From Janthinobacterium lividum (GTDB lineage Bacteria > Pseudomonadota > Gammaproteobacteria > Burkholderiales > Burkholderiaceae_D), in NCBI RefSeq assembly GCF_034424625.1, contig NZ_CP139976.1:2666001-2730000 (forward strand): DNA of 64,000 nt, given 5' to 3'. A program made the translations under genes and the position numbers. Under the pieces are notes generated by a model. It worked only from the letters and a program-made list of their open reading frames with translations. It did no database searches and was not told the DNA's origin. Below are positions 7,353 through 16,042 of the stretch, piece by piece (the stretch's first letter is position 1; each line of letters begins with the position of its first letter).

Positions 7353-9590
7353 TTAAAACGCCGTGCGCACGGCCAGGCTGATGTTGCGCGGTTCGCCCCA
7401 GAATACGCCGTCGAAGAAGCCCACGTTGCGGTAGTACTTTTTATCGAGCAAGTTATTCACGTTCAGCTGCACGCTGGCATGCTTGCTGAGCGTATAGCTG
7501 GCCATGGCGTTGACCAGTGCATAGCCGGCCTGCGGGATATCCGTGATCGTGCCCGATGGCGGGCGGCCGTACCACGATTCACTGTAGGTGGCGCTTTGCG
7601 CCGTCATGCTGGCGCCCGCTTTCAGGCCAGCCAGGCTGCCGTCGAAGCGGTAGCTGGTGGCCAGGCGCAGCAAATGGCGCGGCTGCGTGGTGGCGGCGCG
7701 TCGGCCATCGGCCTCGGCCGCGTGCAGGTAGGTATAGCCGCCGCTCGCTTCCCAGGCGGGCGTGATCTGGCCTGAGACGTCGAATTCCACGCCCTTGGCC
7801 GTCACGCCGGCGCCATTGGCCACCATGGCCTGGCCGCCGTCGGGCAGCAAGAAGCCGGGCGGCACCGTGCGGTCGAGTTCCGCCAGGTTCTTTTTCTTCG
7901 TGTGGAACAGGGCGGCCGATGCATTCAGCTTGCCTTCATAGAATTCGCCCTTGATGCCCAGTTCCGCATTGTCGCCCGTTTCCGGCGCCAGGAACTGGTT
8001 GTTGCGGTCCTTGCTCGATTGCGGGTTGAACAGCTGCGTGAAGCTGGCGTAGGCCGAAAATTGCTTGTTGATGTCGAACACGGCGCCCACATACGGCGTG
8101 ACTTCATTGCGCGTTTCCACGAAGTCGCTGTTGTCCGTGTGCACGCCTCGCGTATCGTAGTTGCGCGTATCCGTGCGGTACGTGCTGCTGCGCGCGCCGA
8201 TGATCAGGTGCAGCGGGTCGGCCAGGCTCAAACGCGTGGCCACATAGCCGCCCGCCAGGCGCGTCACGGTTTCCGTGTGCGAGCCGTCCGGGTGGAACAC
8301 GGGACGGGGAATGTTGCCCGTCCAGCTGCGGTAATCGGGGATGAAGTCCGGGTAATTGATTTCCGCTTCGCCGCCCAGCGAGCGCGAGCGCTGGTTGCCG
8401 CCGTTCCAGCCGACGATGGCCGTGTGCTTGCGTCCCAGCAAGGTGAAGGGACCGCTGGCGTACACGTCGAAATTGTCGCTGTTCTTCTTGCCTGCGCCCC
8501 AGGCGCCCGTCCACAGGCGCATGCCTTCACCGGTAGCCGGGTCGGGATGGCCCGCGCCCGCATAGGCGACGGTGGTGCGGTTCGTGCTTTCCGTGCGCGC
8601 ATAGCCCAGGTGCACATTCCAGTTGCCGGGCAGGCGCTGGTCCAGCGATGTGAACAGCGTGTGCTGCTTGTTGGCCCAGGTGCTCCATGGCGTCGTGAAA
8701 CTGGTGTTGCGCGGCAAATTGGCCAGGCTGCCATCTGCGTTCCAGTACGGCACGGCGCCCCAGGTGGCGCCCGTGGGCTTGTTGTCCTGGAAATCGACAC
8801 CGGCCGTCAGCAGGGTGCCGGGGCGCACGTCCGCCTCGACGATGACCATGCCGACCGTCTTGCGCTCGTGATACATGTCCAGGTAGGAATCGCGTTTTTG
8901 CCAGGCCAGGGCTGTGCGCGCGCGCACGCTGCCCTCCGCGTTCAGCGGCGTGGAGAGGTCGGCCTCGACGCGCTGGTCATCCCAGCGGCCCATGATCAGG
9001 CCGGCGCTGGCCTGGAATTCCTTCGTCGGCCGCTTGCGTACCATGTTGATGGTGGCCGACGGGTCGCCCGTGCCGCCCATCAGGCCGGTGGCGCCGCGCA
9101 CGACCTCGATGCGGTCGTACAGGATCGTGTCTTGCAATGGCGCATTGCCGCCGCGCGCCATGCCGTCGATCTGGATATTGTCGATGCCGAAGCCGCGCGC
9201 ATAAAAGGTCGTGCGCTCCGTATCGTTCTGGCCCACCTGGATGCCCGTCGTCTGTGCCAGCGCCTGGTCCAGGCGCACGGCGCCCAGGTCGTCAAGCAGC
9301 TGGCGCGTGATGACGCTGACCGATTGCGGCGTTTCGCGCAAGGACAGGTCCATGCGCGTGGCGCTGCGCGCTTCGCCCGCCGTGTACGACTGCGTGCCTT
9401 CCGTGGTAGCCGTCGACTGGCCCAGCACGGTGACGGCTGGCATGGTGACGTCGGCCGCAGCGGCGTCGGCAGCCTGTGCCGGCAGGACCACGCCGGCGGC
9501 AAGGCTCAGCAGGGCGATGTGCAGCAGGCGGGGGAGGGGGCGCAAGGCGGGCTGGTGCGAAGAAGAAAATACGGTAGTCGATTGCATCAT
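7353..9590 (-). CDS. TonB-dependent siderophore receptor (FhuE/FpvA-like)
   Basis: A 745-residue outer-membrane receptor that imports ferric siderophores using TonB energy. The signal peptide ends around VLPAQAADA (about residue 41). The plug domain covers roughly 65-190, with TPQSVSVITRQLLDD, FYARGFGIDNIQIDG and DRIEVVRGATGLMGG. The barrel follows and ends in the receptor C-terminus NVNNLLDKKYYRN, a WGEPRN segment and a terminal Phe. The closing FDGVFWGEPRN resembles FhuE and FpvA receptors. There is no N-terminal signalling (STN) domain, so it should not itself control a sigma factor. A Fur box and promoter lie 170-215 bases upstream. Confidence 0.95.
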   Translation of the reverse strand: MMQSTTVFSSSHQPALRPLPRLLHIALLSLAAGVVLPAQAADAAAADVTMPAVTVLGQSTATTEGTQSYTAGEARSATRMDLSLRETPQSVSVITRQLLDDLGAVRLDQALAQTTGIQVGQNDTERTTFYARGFGIDNIQIDGMARGGNAPLQDTILYDRIEVVRGATGLMGGTGDPSATINMVRKRPTKEFQASAGLIMGRWDDQRVEADLSTPLNAEGSVRARTALAWQKRDSYLDMYHERKTVGMVIVEADVRPGTLLTAGVDFQDNKPTGATWGAVPYWNADGSLANLPRNTSFTTPWSTWANKQHTLFTSLDQRLPGNWNVHLGYARTESTNRTTVAYAGAGHPDPATGEGMRLWTGAWGAGKKNSDNFDVYASGPFTLLGRKHTAIVGWNGGNQRSRSLGGEAEINYPDFIPDYRSWTGNIPRPVFHPDGSHTETVTRLAGGYVATRLSLADPLHLIIGARSSTYRTDTRNYDTRGVHTDNSDFVETRNEVTPYVGAVFDINKQFSAYASFTQLFNPQSSKDRNNQFLAPETGDNAELGIKGEFYEGKLNASAALFHTKKKNLAELDRTVPPGFLLPDGGQAMVANGAGVTAKGVEFDVSGQITPAWEASGGYTYLHAAEADGRRAATTQPRHLLRLATSYRFDGSLAGLKAGASMTAQSATYSESWYGRPPSGTITDIPQAGYALVNAMASYTLSKHASVQLNVNNLLDKKYYRNVGFFDGVFWGEPRNISLAVRTAF

Positions 9591-9923
9591 TTTCCTGGAA
9601 TATTGTAGTCGTGTGTTTTCCTATCTCGTCTGGCGAGGTGCGCAGTAGCTGGGGGATGGCGTGATGCTGGCCCGTGGTCTGGCTTGGATAGCAGTTCCAC
9701 CGCAAGGCCCGGCGCGGTCGGGCAGTGGAAAAGAAGGGCGCGCGATTCCCGTCACTTTCGTGAATAAGAATCATTATCAATATAGGCGATATTTGCCAAA
9801 TAATCAAGCGTGCGCACCAAAAGAGTGCAGACAGGAGTGTAGGCAGACCCGGGGCGGCGCATCGGCGGGCCTTCTGCGATAATGCAGGCGCTGATAAAAT
9901 ATTTTCCTCATTGAAAGAAATGC
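9591..9923. other. Divergent intergenic region (333 bases)
   Basis: It separates the TonB receptor (minus) from the secreted protein gene at 9924 (plus). The right half is AT-rich and holds the Fur-controlled promoter described separately. The left part would form a leader of about 180 bases on the receptor mRNA. I found no coding capacity in it and no recognisable riboswitch. Confidence 0.6.
9762..9807 (-). promoter_or_regulatory. Fur box and promoter of the TonB receptor gene
   Basis: Read on the minus strand: a -35 box TTGATT (9807-9802), a 17-base spacer and a -10 box TATATT (9784-9779), directly followed by TTGATAATGATTCTTATTC (9780-9762), a close match to the 19-bp Fur consensus. Fur with iron bound would block the start region. 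The predicted leader to the receptor ATG is about 180 bases. Confidence 0.75.
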
Positions 9924-10790
9924 ATGCGTACATGGATCGCTTGTGCCGGATGGTTGTGTGTCGTGTCGCTGGGCCAGGCCCAGGAACACGCGCCGCCGGC
10001 TGTTCCCGCGCCGCTGCAGAGCGCCAGCGTGCCCGCCGCCGTATCGCCACCCCTTGCGCCTGCCACGCCTGTCATACCCGCCGCGGCACCGGTATCGGCA
10101 CCGGCGCCAGCGGCGAGCGCAGACGAAGCCTTGCCACCGCAAATGGTGACGATCACGGCCAGCAGCGACGCCAAGGCGCCGCGCATCCGTTTCACGGCTT
10201 ACCGCGAAAGTTATCTGACGGCCAGGAAAGTGTGGCAAGTGTCGAGCGGCAGCGTGGTCATGGCCCTGCGCCTGATTCCTGCCAAGCTGAGCGCCACCAT
10301 CGACGACGTGCGTGTGGCCTTGCAAGGCAATGGCGCGCCTGTGCCGATCAAGGTCTCCAGCGGCGGGGTGTTTGTCGTGCCGCTCAACGATGACATCGCC
10401 GCGCAGGACGGCACTTTCCTGGTGAACAAGGGCAGGGGGGAGCTGACGGCGAATATCGTCCTCCAGCCGTCTGTGGCGCGCGATGCCTGGAACGTCACGC
10501 GCGTGGGGCAAGTCTTGCAGGACGCCAGGCGCGCCGTGCGGGCCATCACGCCATGGTACAAGCGGCCGTTCGCCAGCGATGTGCAATCGCTGGCGTTTTG
10601 CGCGGCCGAGCGGGGCAGCGCCTTGCAGTTGATGGATGGCGAGCAACTGATCGCCACCTTGCCCATGAACGAGTCGGCTGTGAACGACATCAACCAACCC
10701 GTGTATTGCAAGATTTTCGACGGCGAAGACAAATACCCGGGACACTACCGCGTCGTCATGCCCGAGCAAGCGACGGTGCTGCTGCTGTAG
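9924..10790 (+). CDS. Secreted hypothetical protein, 288 aa
   Basis: An N-terminal signal peptide (residues 1-20, ending around LGQAQEH) is followed by a 50-residue Ala/Pro-rich linker and then a globular domain of about 215 residues. Visible segments include ITASSDAKAPRIRFTAYRESY, a beta-rich middle (LIPAKLSATIDDVRVALQG), and two cysteines near the end (LAFCAAER and VYCKIFDG) that could form a disulfide. No family recognised. It is probably a periplasmic or cell-envelope protein. It is divergent from the Fur-controlled receptor and could share that regulation, though the promoter found points the other way. Confidence 0.8.
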   Translation: MRTWIACAGWLCVVSLGQAQEHAPPAVPAPLQSASVPAAVSPPLAPATPVIPAAAPVSAPAPAASADEALPPQMVTITASSDAKAPRIRFTAYRESYLTARKVWQVSSGSVVMALRLIPAKLSATIDDVRVALQGNGAPVPIKVSSGGVFVVPLNDDIAAQDGTFLVNKGRGELTANIVLQPSVARDAWNVTRVGQVLQDARRAVRAITPWYKRPFASDVQSLAFCAAERGSALQLMDGEQLIATLPMNESAVNDINQPVYCKIFDGEDKYPGHYRVVMPEQATVLLL

Positions 10791-10793
10791 AGG

Positions 10794-11192
10794 TCAGTTT
10801 GGCTGGCGCTGCACCATTTCCAGCGCCGCCGCCAGGGCCAGGTCCATCGTAGCCTGGTGGAAGATCAGCCATTGCGGCAACAGCGACAGCGCATGGCGGC
10901 CCTGTTCCAGGTCGCCTTCATCGACGGCGGCCCAGGCATGGTGCAAGCCGCTGAGCACGCGCGCATGCTGTTCGCGGTGGTTGGCCAGCGAAGGAAAGGC
11001 GATCTGCTCCATCAAATCCTCTTCCTCGCGGAAGTCGCGTTCGACGGCCGCGATCAGTTCGCGAAACGCCACGCTGAAATGCTGGTCGCCCAACTGCTGC
11101 AGCCGCGCCAGCTCCTGAAACAGCGCCTCATGCGCCTCGTCGATGACGGGAACCCCCAGCGCCATCTCATCCTTCCAATGCGATTTACCCAT
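10794..11192 (-). CDS. Bacteriohemerythrin-type oxygen-binding protein
   Basis: A 132-residue hemerythrin domain protein. The di-iron ligands are visible in order: His in IDEAHEALFQEL, the FREEEDLME acidic helix, the pair HREQH, and His plus Asp in LIFHQATMDL. Such proteins bind oxygen, or sense it when fused to signalling domains; here the domain stands alone. The start at ATG 11192 (MGKSHWKDEM) is taken because GGAG lies 7 bases upstream. A frame extension of 21 codons lacks a ribosome site. It converges on the secreted protein gene with a 3-base gap. Confidence 0.88.
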   Translation of the reverse strand: MGKSHWKDEMALGVPVIDEAHEALFQELARLQQLGDQHFSVAFRELIAAVERDFREEEDLMEQIAFPSLANHREQHARVLSGLHHAWAAVDEGDLEQGRHALSLLPQWLIFHQATMDLALAAALEMVQRQPN

Positions 11193-11386
11193 GCCGATGC
11201 TCCAGGTTAAGTCCGTCACGGTGCGAAGCGGACTGTTCCAGTTTGGGCGCAGCAAAGGTGGAAATCCATGATCTGGATCAAAAGTACGGCGAAGAGGGGG
11301 AGCAAATCAAGGCAAAAATAAATGGGAGGAGAGAACAAATCCCCACCCGCAAAACAAAGCGGTTTTAACGATGCAATCCACTACCG

Positions 11387-11488
11387 AGCGCCGCTGAAAA
11401 ACGCCGCTGGCAAGGCGCCGCGCCGAAGGCAGTACGAATGTACGACGAGGCACGGCAACGCAGTCAGCGACGTTTTCTCAGCCGCGCG
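11387..11488. repeat. Imperfect 100-bp palindromic element
   Basis: Two arms of about 45 bases face each other around GTACGAATGTAC (centre near 11437). The outer arms are GCTGAAAAACGCCGCTG (from 11393) and CAGCGACGTTTTCTCAGC (11465-11482), complementary with few mismatches and continuing inward less perfectly. It begins directly after the stop of the small gene at 11491-11646 on the minus strand. The shape is that of an interspersed palindromic repeat or a long RNA hairpin; it has no coding frame. Copy number cannot be judged from one window. Confidence 0.6.
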
Positions 11489-11490
11489 TC

Positions 11491-11646
11491 TTATTGTTTA
11501 GGCCAGTGGGCCCACATGCCTTGCGCATCGACATTCGGCACCTGCAATTGCTGCCCGGCGGACGTTTGCATCGTATCCCTCAGCACGAGGGGCACGAGCA
11601 TCAAGGCCGACAGGGCAAGGCAGGCCAGCACTTTGAGCGTCAACAT
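11491..11646 (-). CDS. Small secreted or membrane-anchored hypothetical protein, 51 aa
   Basis: The start at ATG 11646 follows AGGAGA. The N-terminus MLTLKVLACLALSALMLVPLVL is a hydrophobic segment fitting a signal peptide or single membrane anchor. The remaining 29 residues are polar and end in GMWAHWPKQ. No family known. The palindromic element lies immediately beyond its stop codon. Confidence 0.6.
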   Translation of the reverse strand: MLTLKVLACLALSALMLVPLVLRDTMQTSAGQQLQVPNVDAQGMWAHWPKQ

Positions 11647-11808
11647 GGTCGTCTCCTGATGAGCCGGTGGCGGCGCGGGGTTGCGGCGCCTGCCGGTCAC
11701 TTCAATCGCGTACGCATATCTTTATTCCATGCTTGCAGTTTAGCCCACCTGGTCGTAACTTCAACTTATTGCTGTGATGCACTGCACCAGTTCGTCTGCT
11801 GCCAGGGG

Positions 11809-11994
11809 CTATTTCGCCTTGCGCCCGCGCCGTGGCTTGCCTGCCGGGGGCAGGAAGGAATCGAACCACACTTGCGTCAATTGCCGCGTATTTTTCGCCG
11901 CTTCGCGCTTGACGGCGGCCGTGGCATGGCCGCGCGCCGTGTTGGCGATGCGGTTGGCGGCGCTCAGGTACATGCTCATCCAGGGGTTTTTCAT
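11809..11994 (-). CDS. Small basic hypothetical protein, 61 aa
   Basis: Starts MKNPWMSMYLSAANRIANTA at ATG 11994. It has an amphipathic Ala-rich helix (ARGHATAAVKREAAKN) and ends in a strongly basic tail KPRRGRKAK. The helical first part faintly resembles phasin-like or polyhydroxyalkanoate-granule small proteins, and the tail could bind nucleic acid; neither is established. It lies downstream of the reductase fusion on the same strand (gap 137 bases). Confidence 0.55.
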   Translation of the reverse strand: MKNPWMSMYLSAANRIANTARGHATAAVKREAAKNTRQLTQVWFDSFLPPAGKPRRGRKAK

Positions 11995-12069
11995 GGTTAG
12001 CCTCGCAGACTGTGGGTGGGGCGGCGCGGATATGTCTCCATGCCGCCATGCCGCTACTGTAGTCCGATG

Positions 12070-12092
12070 GCAGGCGCTGACTGTGCGCCTGC
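12070..12092 (-). terminator. GC hairpin after the reductase gene
   Basis: A perfect 8-bp inverted repeat GCAGGCGC / GCGCCTGC with a 7-base loop lies about 40 bases past the stop of the minus-strand reductase gene. There is no T-run, so it may be a weak or Rho-assisted terminator, or an mRNA-stabilising hairpin. Confidence 0.35.
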
Positions 12093-12131
12093 CCACATAG
12101 CCGGGCGGCGCCGGGGGCGGGCTGATGTAGA

Positions 12132-14699
12132 TCAATACACGTCGCGACGGTAGCGTCCGGCCGCCAGCAGGGCATCGAGTCCCTCCTGGCCCAGTACTTC
12201 TTGCAGTACAGCATCGATTCCTGTCGCCATGCCTTGCAGGCTGCCGCACACGTAGACGATGGCCCCTTGCGCCAGCCAGTCGCGCAGTTCGCCGGCGCTG
12301 GCGCGCAGACGGTCCTGCACGTATTGCCGTGTTTCACCATCGCGCGAAAAGACACGGTCCAGGCGCGCCAGGTGGCCAGCGTCCAGCCAGCCTTGCAACT
12401 CTGCGCCGCAGATACTGTCAAAAGCTTGCTGGCGCTCGCCGAACAGCAGCCAGTTGCGGGCCAGTCCCGCCCGCTGGCGCGCGCGCAAATGCGCACGCAA
12501 GCCGGCCAGGCCGGAACCGTTGCCGATGTAAATGCAGGGCACGTCGACCAGGGCGGGCGCGAAGGCGGGATTGGCTTGCAGGCGCAGGCGGATGGGGGTG
12601 TCCAGCGGGGCGAAGCGCGTGAGCCAGCCGGAACAGACGCCATAGCCCTGGTTGTCATCGCCCGCATGGCGCTCTTGACGCACGAGCAATTGCAGTTCGC
12701 CATCGGATGGCAGCGAAGCGAGCGAATAGCTGCGCGGCGCGTGATGGGCACTGCCTGCCTCGCCATCGCTGCCGTCCGCATTGCATGGGATGATTTCCGC
12801 CAGCGCGCCCGCTTCCCAGATGGCATCGGCGGGGCCCGTCAAGGTGATTTCATGCAGTTCGCTGCCCAGGCTGCCCGGGTTGAGCAGCACGCGGCGCGCC
12901 AGGCGCCACTCGGCATATGATGCTTCTTCCTGCATGCCGATGGCATCGATGGCGCTGCCGCTGCAGCGGGCCAGCGCTGTGGACCAGCTGGCCAGGGCGG
13001 CGGGGTCGTGCTTGTCCACTTCGATCAGCGGGAACAGGGGCGTGGCGCCCAGCGCCTGCAATTGTTGCGCCAGCGCATGGCCGAAGCCGCAGAAGGCGCT
13101 GTAATGGCGGTCGCCCAGGGCCAGCATGCCGAATTCCAGGCCCGCCAGCGGCGTGCCGGAGGTGGCTTGTAGCAGGCGCACGAAGCGGCGCGTGCCATCC
13201 GGCGCCTCTCCTTCGCCAAAGGTGCTGGCGACGATCAGGGCCCGTTCGTACTGGCGCAATTGCGCGGGATCAAACTGGTCCAGCGATTGCACGTCGACGG
13301 CCACGCCCGCCTGCTGCAGGGCGCGCGCGCTTTCCAGGGCCAGGCGCTCGGCCTGGCCCGACTGGCTGGCGTAGGCCACGAGGGTGGGCAATCCCGTGTT
13401 CGCCTGGTCCGCCGCACCGGCGCCCAGCATGGCGCGCTGCGCCCGCACGGCCTGTTTTGCCTTGCGGCGGCCCAGGTACAGCATCCAGCCCGTGATGGCG
13501 AACAGGGGCAGGCCCAGGCTGGCCAAGGTGACGATGATGCGGCCCGGCAAGCCAAAATACGTGCCCATGTGCAGCGGATAAATGATGTTGACGAGGCGCG
13601 AACCCAGGGCCTGCTGGCTGTACGGTTCGTTTTCCGTCACCGTGCCGTCGGCCGGCAGGATGCTCATGCGGCTGCGCGCCCGCTCATGCGGCGCATCGCT
13701 GGCCAGCCACGTGAATTGCACCGCTTCGCCGGCGCGTGTCGGCAGGCGCACGCTGGCCAGGGTCCAGCCGGGGGCGTGCTGCTGGAAGCTGCTCCAGGCC
13801 GGGCCGATGTCGACGGCCGGTATTTCCTTCTTCTCCTTGGACTGGCCTTTCTTGCCGGGCGCCTGCGCCTGTGCCATCCTTGGCGGCTTGCCGGCCCAGG
13901 CGTCGATATTGTCGCGCACCACGTCGTAGCTCCAGTAAATGCCCGTCAGGGTCAGCGCCACGTAGACGACCAGGCACCAGGTGCCGGCCACGGCGTGCAG
14001 GTTCCACAGGAAGGAGCGGCCTTTCAGGGCAGGGTCGAAGGTCAGCCAGGTGCGCCAGTCCAGCGGACGGCGAGGCCAGCGCAGATACAGGCCCGATAAT
14101 GCCAGGCCCAGCAGGCACAGGGCCAGCGCGCCCGCTACTTGCCGGCCCGGATCGCGGGGCAGCAGCAGCCAGCGGTGCAGCGATTCCGTCCACTCGAAAA
14201 AGCCCGCCCCCGTCAGTGCCGGCCGGGTCGCTCCCGTGTACGGGTGGACATAAATGGATTCGCCGCGCCGCTGGCCATTCTTCGGCGCGAAGAACAGGCG
14301 TGGCGCCGCGCCCGCCTCCGCATACATGGTGATCGAGGCGACGCGCTGGCCGTGTTCGGCAGCGGCAATGGTGCCCAGCTGGCCAGGCGTCAGCGGCGCG
14401 CGCGTTTCCACTGCCACATGGCGCACGCCGGGATTTATGACATCGAGCAATTCATCCTTGAAGGCCAGGGTTGCGCCGCTCAGGCCTATGATCACCAGCA
14501 CCGTGCCGGCCGTGATGCCGATAAACCAGTGCAATTGAAACCACACCTGCTTCCAGCTCCAGTGCCAGCGCCGCGGTTGCGGGGCGGCGGCAGGCTGGCG
14601 CTGCTGTTGGCGGGTCTCCGGCGCCTCGTCGGCGCTGGCGCGCAGCTGGGGTTGTGGCAGGGAGGAGGTGGTCATGGCGGCTTTCGATGGCGCCGCCAT
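12132..14699 (-). CDS. PepSY-TM / flavodoxin / ferredoxin-reductase fusion (probable ferric reductase)
   Basis: An 855-residue inner-membrane oxidoreductase. Residues about 45-400 form a PepSY-TM module (QVWFQLHWFIGITAGTVLVI, LHRWLLLPRDPGRQ, LHAVAGTWCLVVYVALTLTG, YPLHMGTYFGLPGRI). Residues about 435-575 are a flavodoxin domain with the FMN loop ASQSGQAE and STFGEGEAPDG. The C-terminal 260 residues are a FAD/NADPH reductase part with RSYSLASLP (FAD), GVCSGWLT and YVCGSLQGM. This is the layout of sulfite-reductase-flavoprotein-like PepSY proteins found near siderophore receptors. It probably reduces ferric siderophores using NADPH. A Fur box overlaps its promoter. Start uncertain: ATG 14699 or 14675; neither has a good ribosome site. 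Confidence 0.88.
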   Translation of the reverse strand: MAAPSKAAMTTSSLPQPQLRASADEAPETRQQQRQPAAAPQPRRWHWSWKQVWFQLHWFIGITAGTVLVIIGLSGATLAFKDELLDVINPGVRHVAVETRAPLTPGQLGTIAAAEHGQRVASITMYAEAGAAPRLFFAPKNGQRRGESIYVHPYTGATRPALTGAGFFEWTESLHRWLLLPRDPGRQVAGALALCLLGLALSGLYLRWPRRPLDWRTWLTFDPALKGRSFLWNLHAVAGTWCLVVYVALTLTGIYWSYDVVRDNIDAWAGKPPRMAQAQAPGKKGQSKEKKEIPAVDIGPAWSSFQQHAPGWTLASVRLPTRAGEAVQFTWLASDAPHERARSRMSILPADGTVTENEPYSQQALGSRLVNIIYPLHMGTYFGLPGRIIVTLASLGLPLFAITGWMLYLGRRKAKQAVRAQRAMLGAGAADQANTGLPTLVAYASQSGQAERLALESARALQQAGVAVDVQSLDQFDPAQLRQYERALIVASTFGEGEAPDGTRRFVRLLQATSGTPLAGLEFGMLALGDRHYSAFCGFGHALAQQLQALGATPLFPLIEVDKHDPAALASWSTALARCSGSAIDAIGMQEEASYAEWRLARRVLLNPGSLGSELHEITLTGPADAIWEAGALAEIIPCNADGSDGEAGSAHHAPRSYSLASLPSDGELQLLVRQERHAGDDNQGYGVCSGWLTRFAPLDTPIRLRLQANPAFAPALVDVPCIYIGNGSGLAGLRAHLRARQRAGLARNWLLFGERQQAFDSICGAELQGWLDAGHLARLDRVFSRDGETRQYVQDRLRASAGELRDWLAQGAIVYVCGSLQGMATGIDAVLQEVLGQEGLDALLAAGRYRRDVY

Positions 14700-14738
14700 G
14701 CAGGGTGTCAGACATGGCGGGGAAGAAGGAAGGCTGAC

Positions 14739-14767
14739 ATATTAACGCAAACGAGAATCATTCGCAA
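14739..14767 (-). promoter_or_regulatory. Fur box within the promoter of the reductase fusion
   Basis: Read on the minus strand: -35 TTGCGA (14767-14762), a 17-base spacer, and -10 TAATAT (14744-14739). The spacer contains GAATGATTCTCGTTTGC, a good Fur-box match, so Fur would cover both promoter elements. Confidence 0.72.
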
Positions 14768-14808
14768 ATGATGGCACCCTGTTTTCGCGTGGCGGGGGCC
14801 ATCCTCGT

Positions 14809-14839
14809 TTGCCTGATTGGGCGCTATAGGCGCTACAAT
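14809..14839 (+). promoter_or_regulatory. Candidate promoter of ilvE
   Basis: TTGCCT at 14809-14814 and TACAAT at 14834-14839, separated by 19 bases (longer than optimal). The TACAAT box lies 32 bases before the ilvE start. Confidence 0.4.
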
Positions 14840-14871
14840 AGGGATACTGTTCACTAGTTCCCATTGCTGCC

Positions 14872-15972
14872 ATGACCACTTCCACACCGAATCTCGTCGT
14901 CACCCCATCCGCCCACCCCTTGTCCGACGCCGAGCGCGCCGCGCGCATGGTCAATCCCGCCTTCGGCCGCATCTTCACCGACCACATGGTGGTGATTCCT
15001 TACCGCGACGGCAAGTGGCAGCAGGGCGAACTGAAAGCCTACGGCCCTTTGACGCTGGACCCGTCCGCGTCGTCCCTGCATTACGGCCAGGCCATCTTCG
15101 AAGGCTATAAAGCGTTTGCCCAGCCGGACGGCAGCATCAAGACCTTCCGTCCGGAACAGAATGCCGAGCGCTTCAACCGCAGCGCCGCGCGCCTGGCCAT
15201 GCCGGCTATCCCTGTCGAACTGTTCCTGGAAGCGGGCGACGCGCTCATTTCGCAAGACCGCAACTGGGTGCCGAAGAATACGGGCGAGAGCCTGTACATG
15301 CGTCCGCTGATGATCGCCACCGACCCGTACCTGGGCGTGCGTCCATCGGAAGAATACCTGTTCGTGCTGTTCGCCTCGCCAGCCGGCGCCTACTTCCCGA
15401 AAGGCGTGAAACCCGTCACCGTGTGGATCAGCGAAGACTTCGTGCGCGCCGCGCCGGGCGGCACCGGTGAAGCCAAATGCGCGGGCAACTACGCGGCCAG
15501 CCTGATGGCCCAGTCGCAAGCGCAAGAGAAGGGCTGCGACCAGGTTGTGTGGCTGGACGCCGTGCACCGCGAATTCATCGAAGAAATGGGCGGCATGAAC
15601 CTCTTCTTCGTGTATAAGGATGGCGAGAAAGTCACCGTCGTGACGCCGGAGCTGACGGGCACCTTGCTGCCAGGCATCACCCGCCGCAGCCTGCTGGAAA
15701 TGGCGAAAGACCTCGGCTATGTGACGGAAGAGCGTAAATTGTCCGTCCAGCAATGGCGCGACGACATCGCCTCGGGCCGCATGACCGAAGTGTTCGCCTG
15801 CGGTACGGCCGCCGTCATCACGCCCGTGGGCGTGGCCAAGGCCAATGGCTTTGAAATGACCATCAACAACAATGAAAATGGCGCCGTTACCCTGGCCCTG
15901 CGCGAAGCCCTGCTGGGCTTGCAGCATGGCACGGCGGCTGATACGCACGGCTGGATGCATAAAGTTTGCTAA
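14872..15972 (+). CDS. ilvE: Branched-chain amino acid aminotransferase
   Basis: A PLP enzyme that moves the amino group between Leu, Ile or Val and 2-oxoglutarate. At 366 residues it belongs to the longer, eukaryote-like class II form. The catalytic lysine is in GGTGEAKCAGNYAASL. IEEMGGMN, SLHYGQAIFEGYKAF and CGTAAVITPVG are standard blocks for cofactor and substrate binding. The start ATG 14872 is the first in the frame and gives a typical N-terminus. A terminator overlaps the next gene's upstream region. In this neighbourhood mmsA/mmsB (41.8 kb) can degrade the same amino acids. Confidence 0.96.
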   Translation: MTTSTPNLVVTPSAHPLSDAERAARMVNPAFGRIFTDHMVVIPYRDGKWQQGELKAYGPLTLDPSASSLHYGQAIFEGYKAFAQPDGSIKTFRPEQNAERFNRSAARLAMPAIPVELFLEAGDALISQDRNWVPKNTGESLYMRPLMIATDPYLGVRPSEEYLFVLFASPAGAYFPKGVKPVTVWISEDFVRAAPGGTGEAKCAGNYAASLMAQSQAQEKGCDQVVWLDAVHREFIEEMGGMNLFFVYKDGEKVTVVTPELTGTLLPGITRRSLLEMAKDLGYVTEERKLSVQQWRDDIASGRMTEVFACGTAAVITPVGVAKANGFEMTINNNENGAVTLALREALLGLQHGTAADTHGWMHKVC

Positions 15973-15996
15973 GTTGATGGTGTAATTTCCATACCG

Positions 15997-16025
15997 CGCC
16001 GGCACTCAGTTGCCGGCGTTTTTAT
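15997..16025 (+). terminator. Rho-independent terminator of ilvE
   Basis: An 8-bp perfect stem CGCCGGCA / TGCCGGCG with a 6-base loop followed by TTTTTATAT. It lies 25 bases after the ilvE stop and 18 bases before the RNase T2 start, so the nuclease needs its own promoter or read-through. Confidence 0.85.
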
Positions 16026-16042
16026 ATCTTGAAGGAAGCTCG

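Noticed and set aside
14809..14839. A T-box or leader-peptide attenuator before ilvE
   Set aside because: The 32 bases between the -10 box and the ATG leave no room for one.
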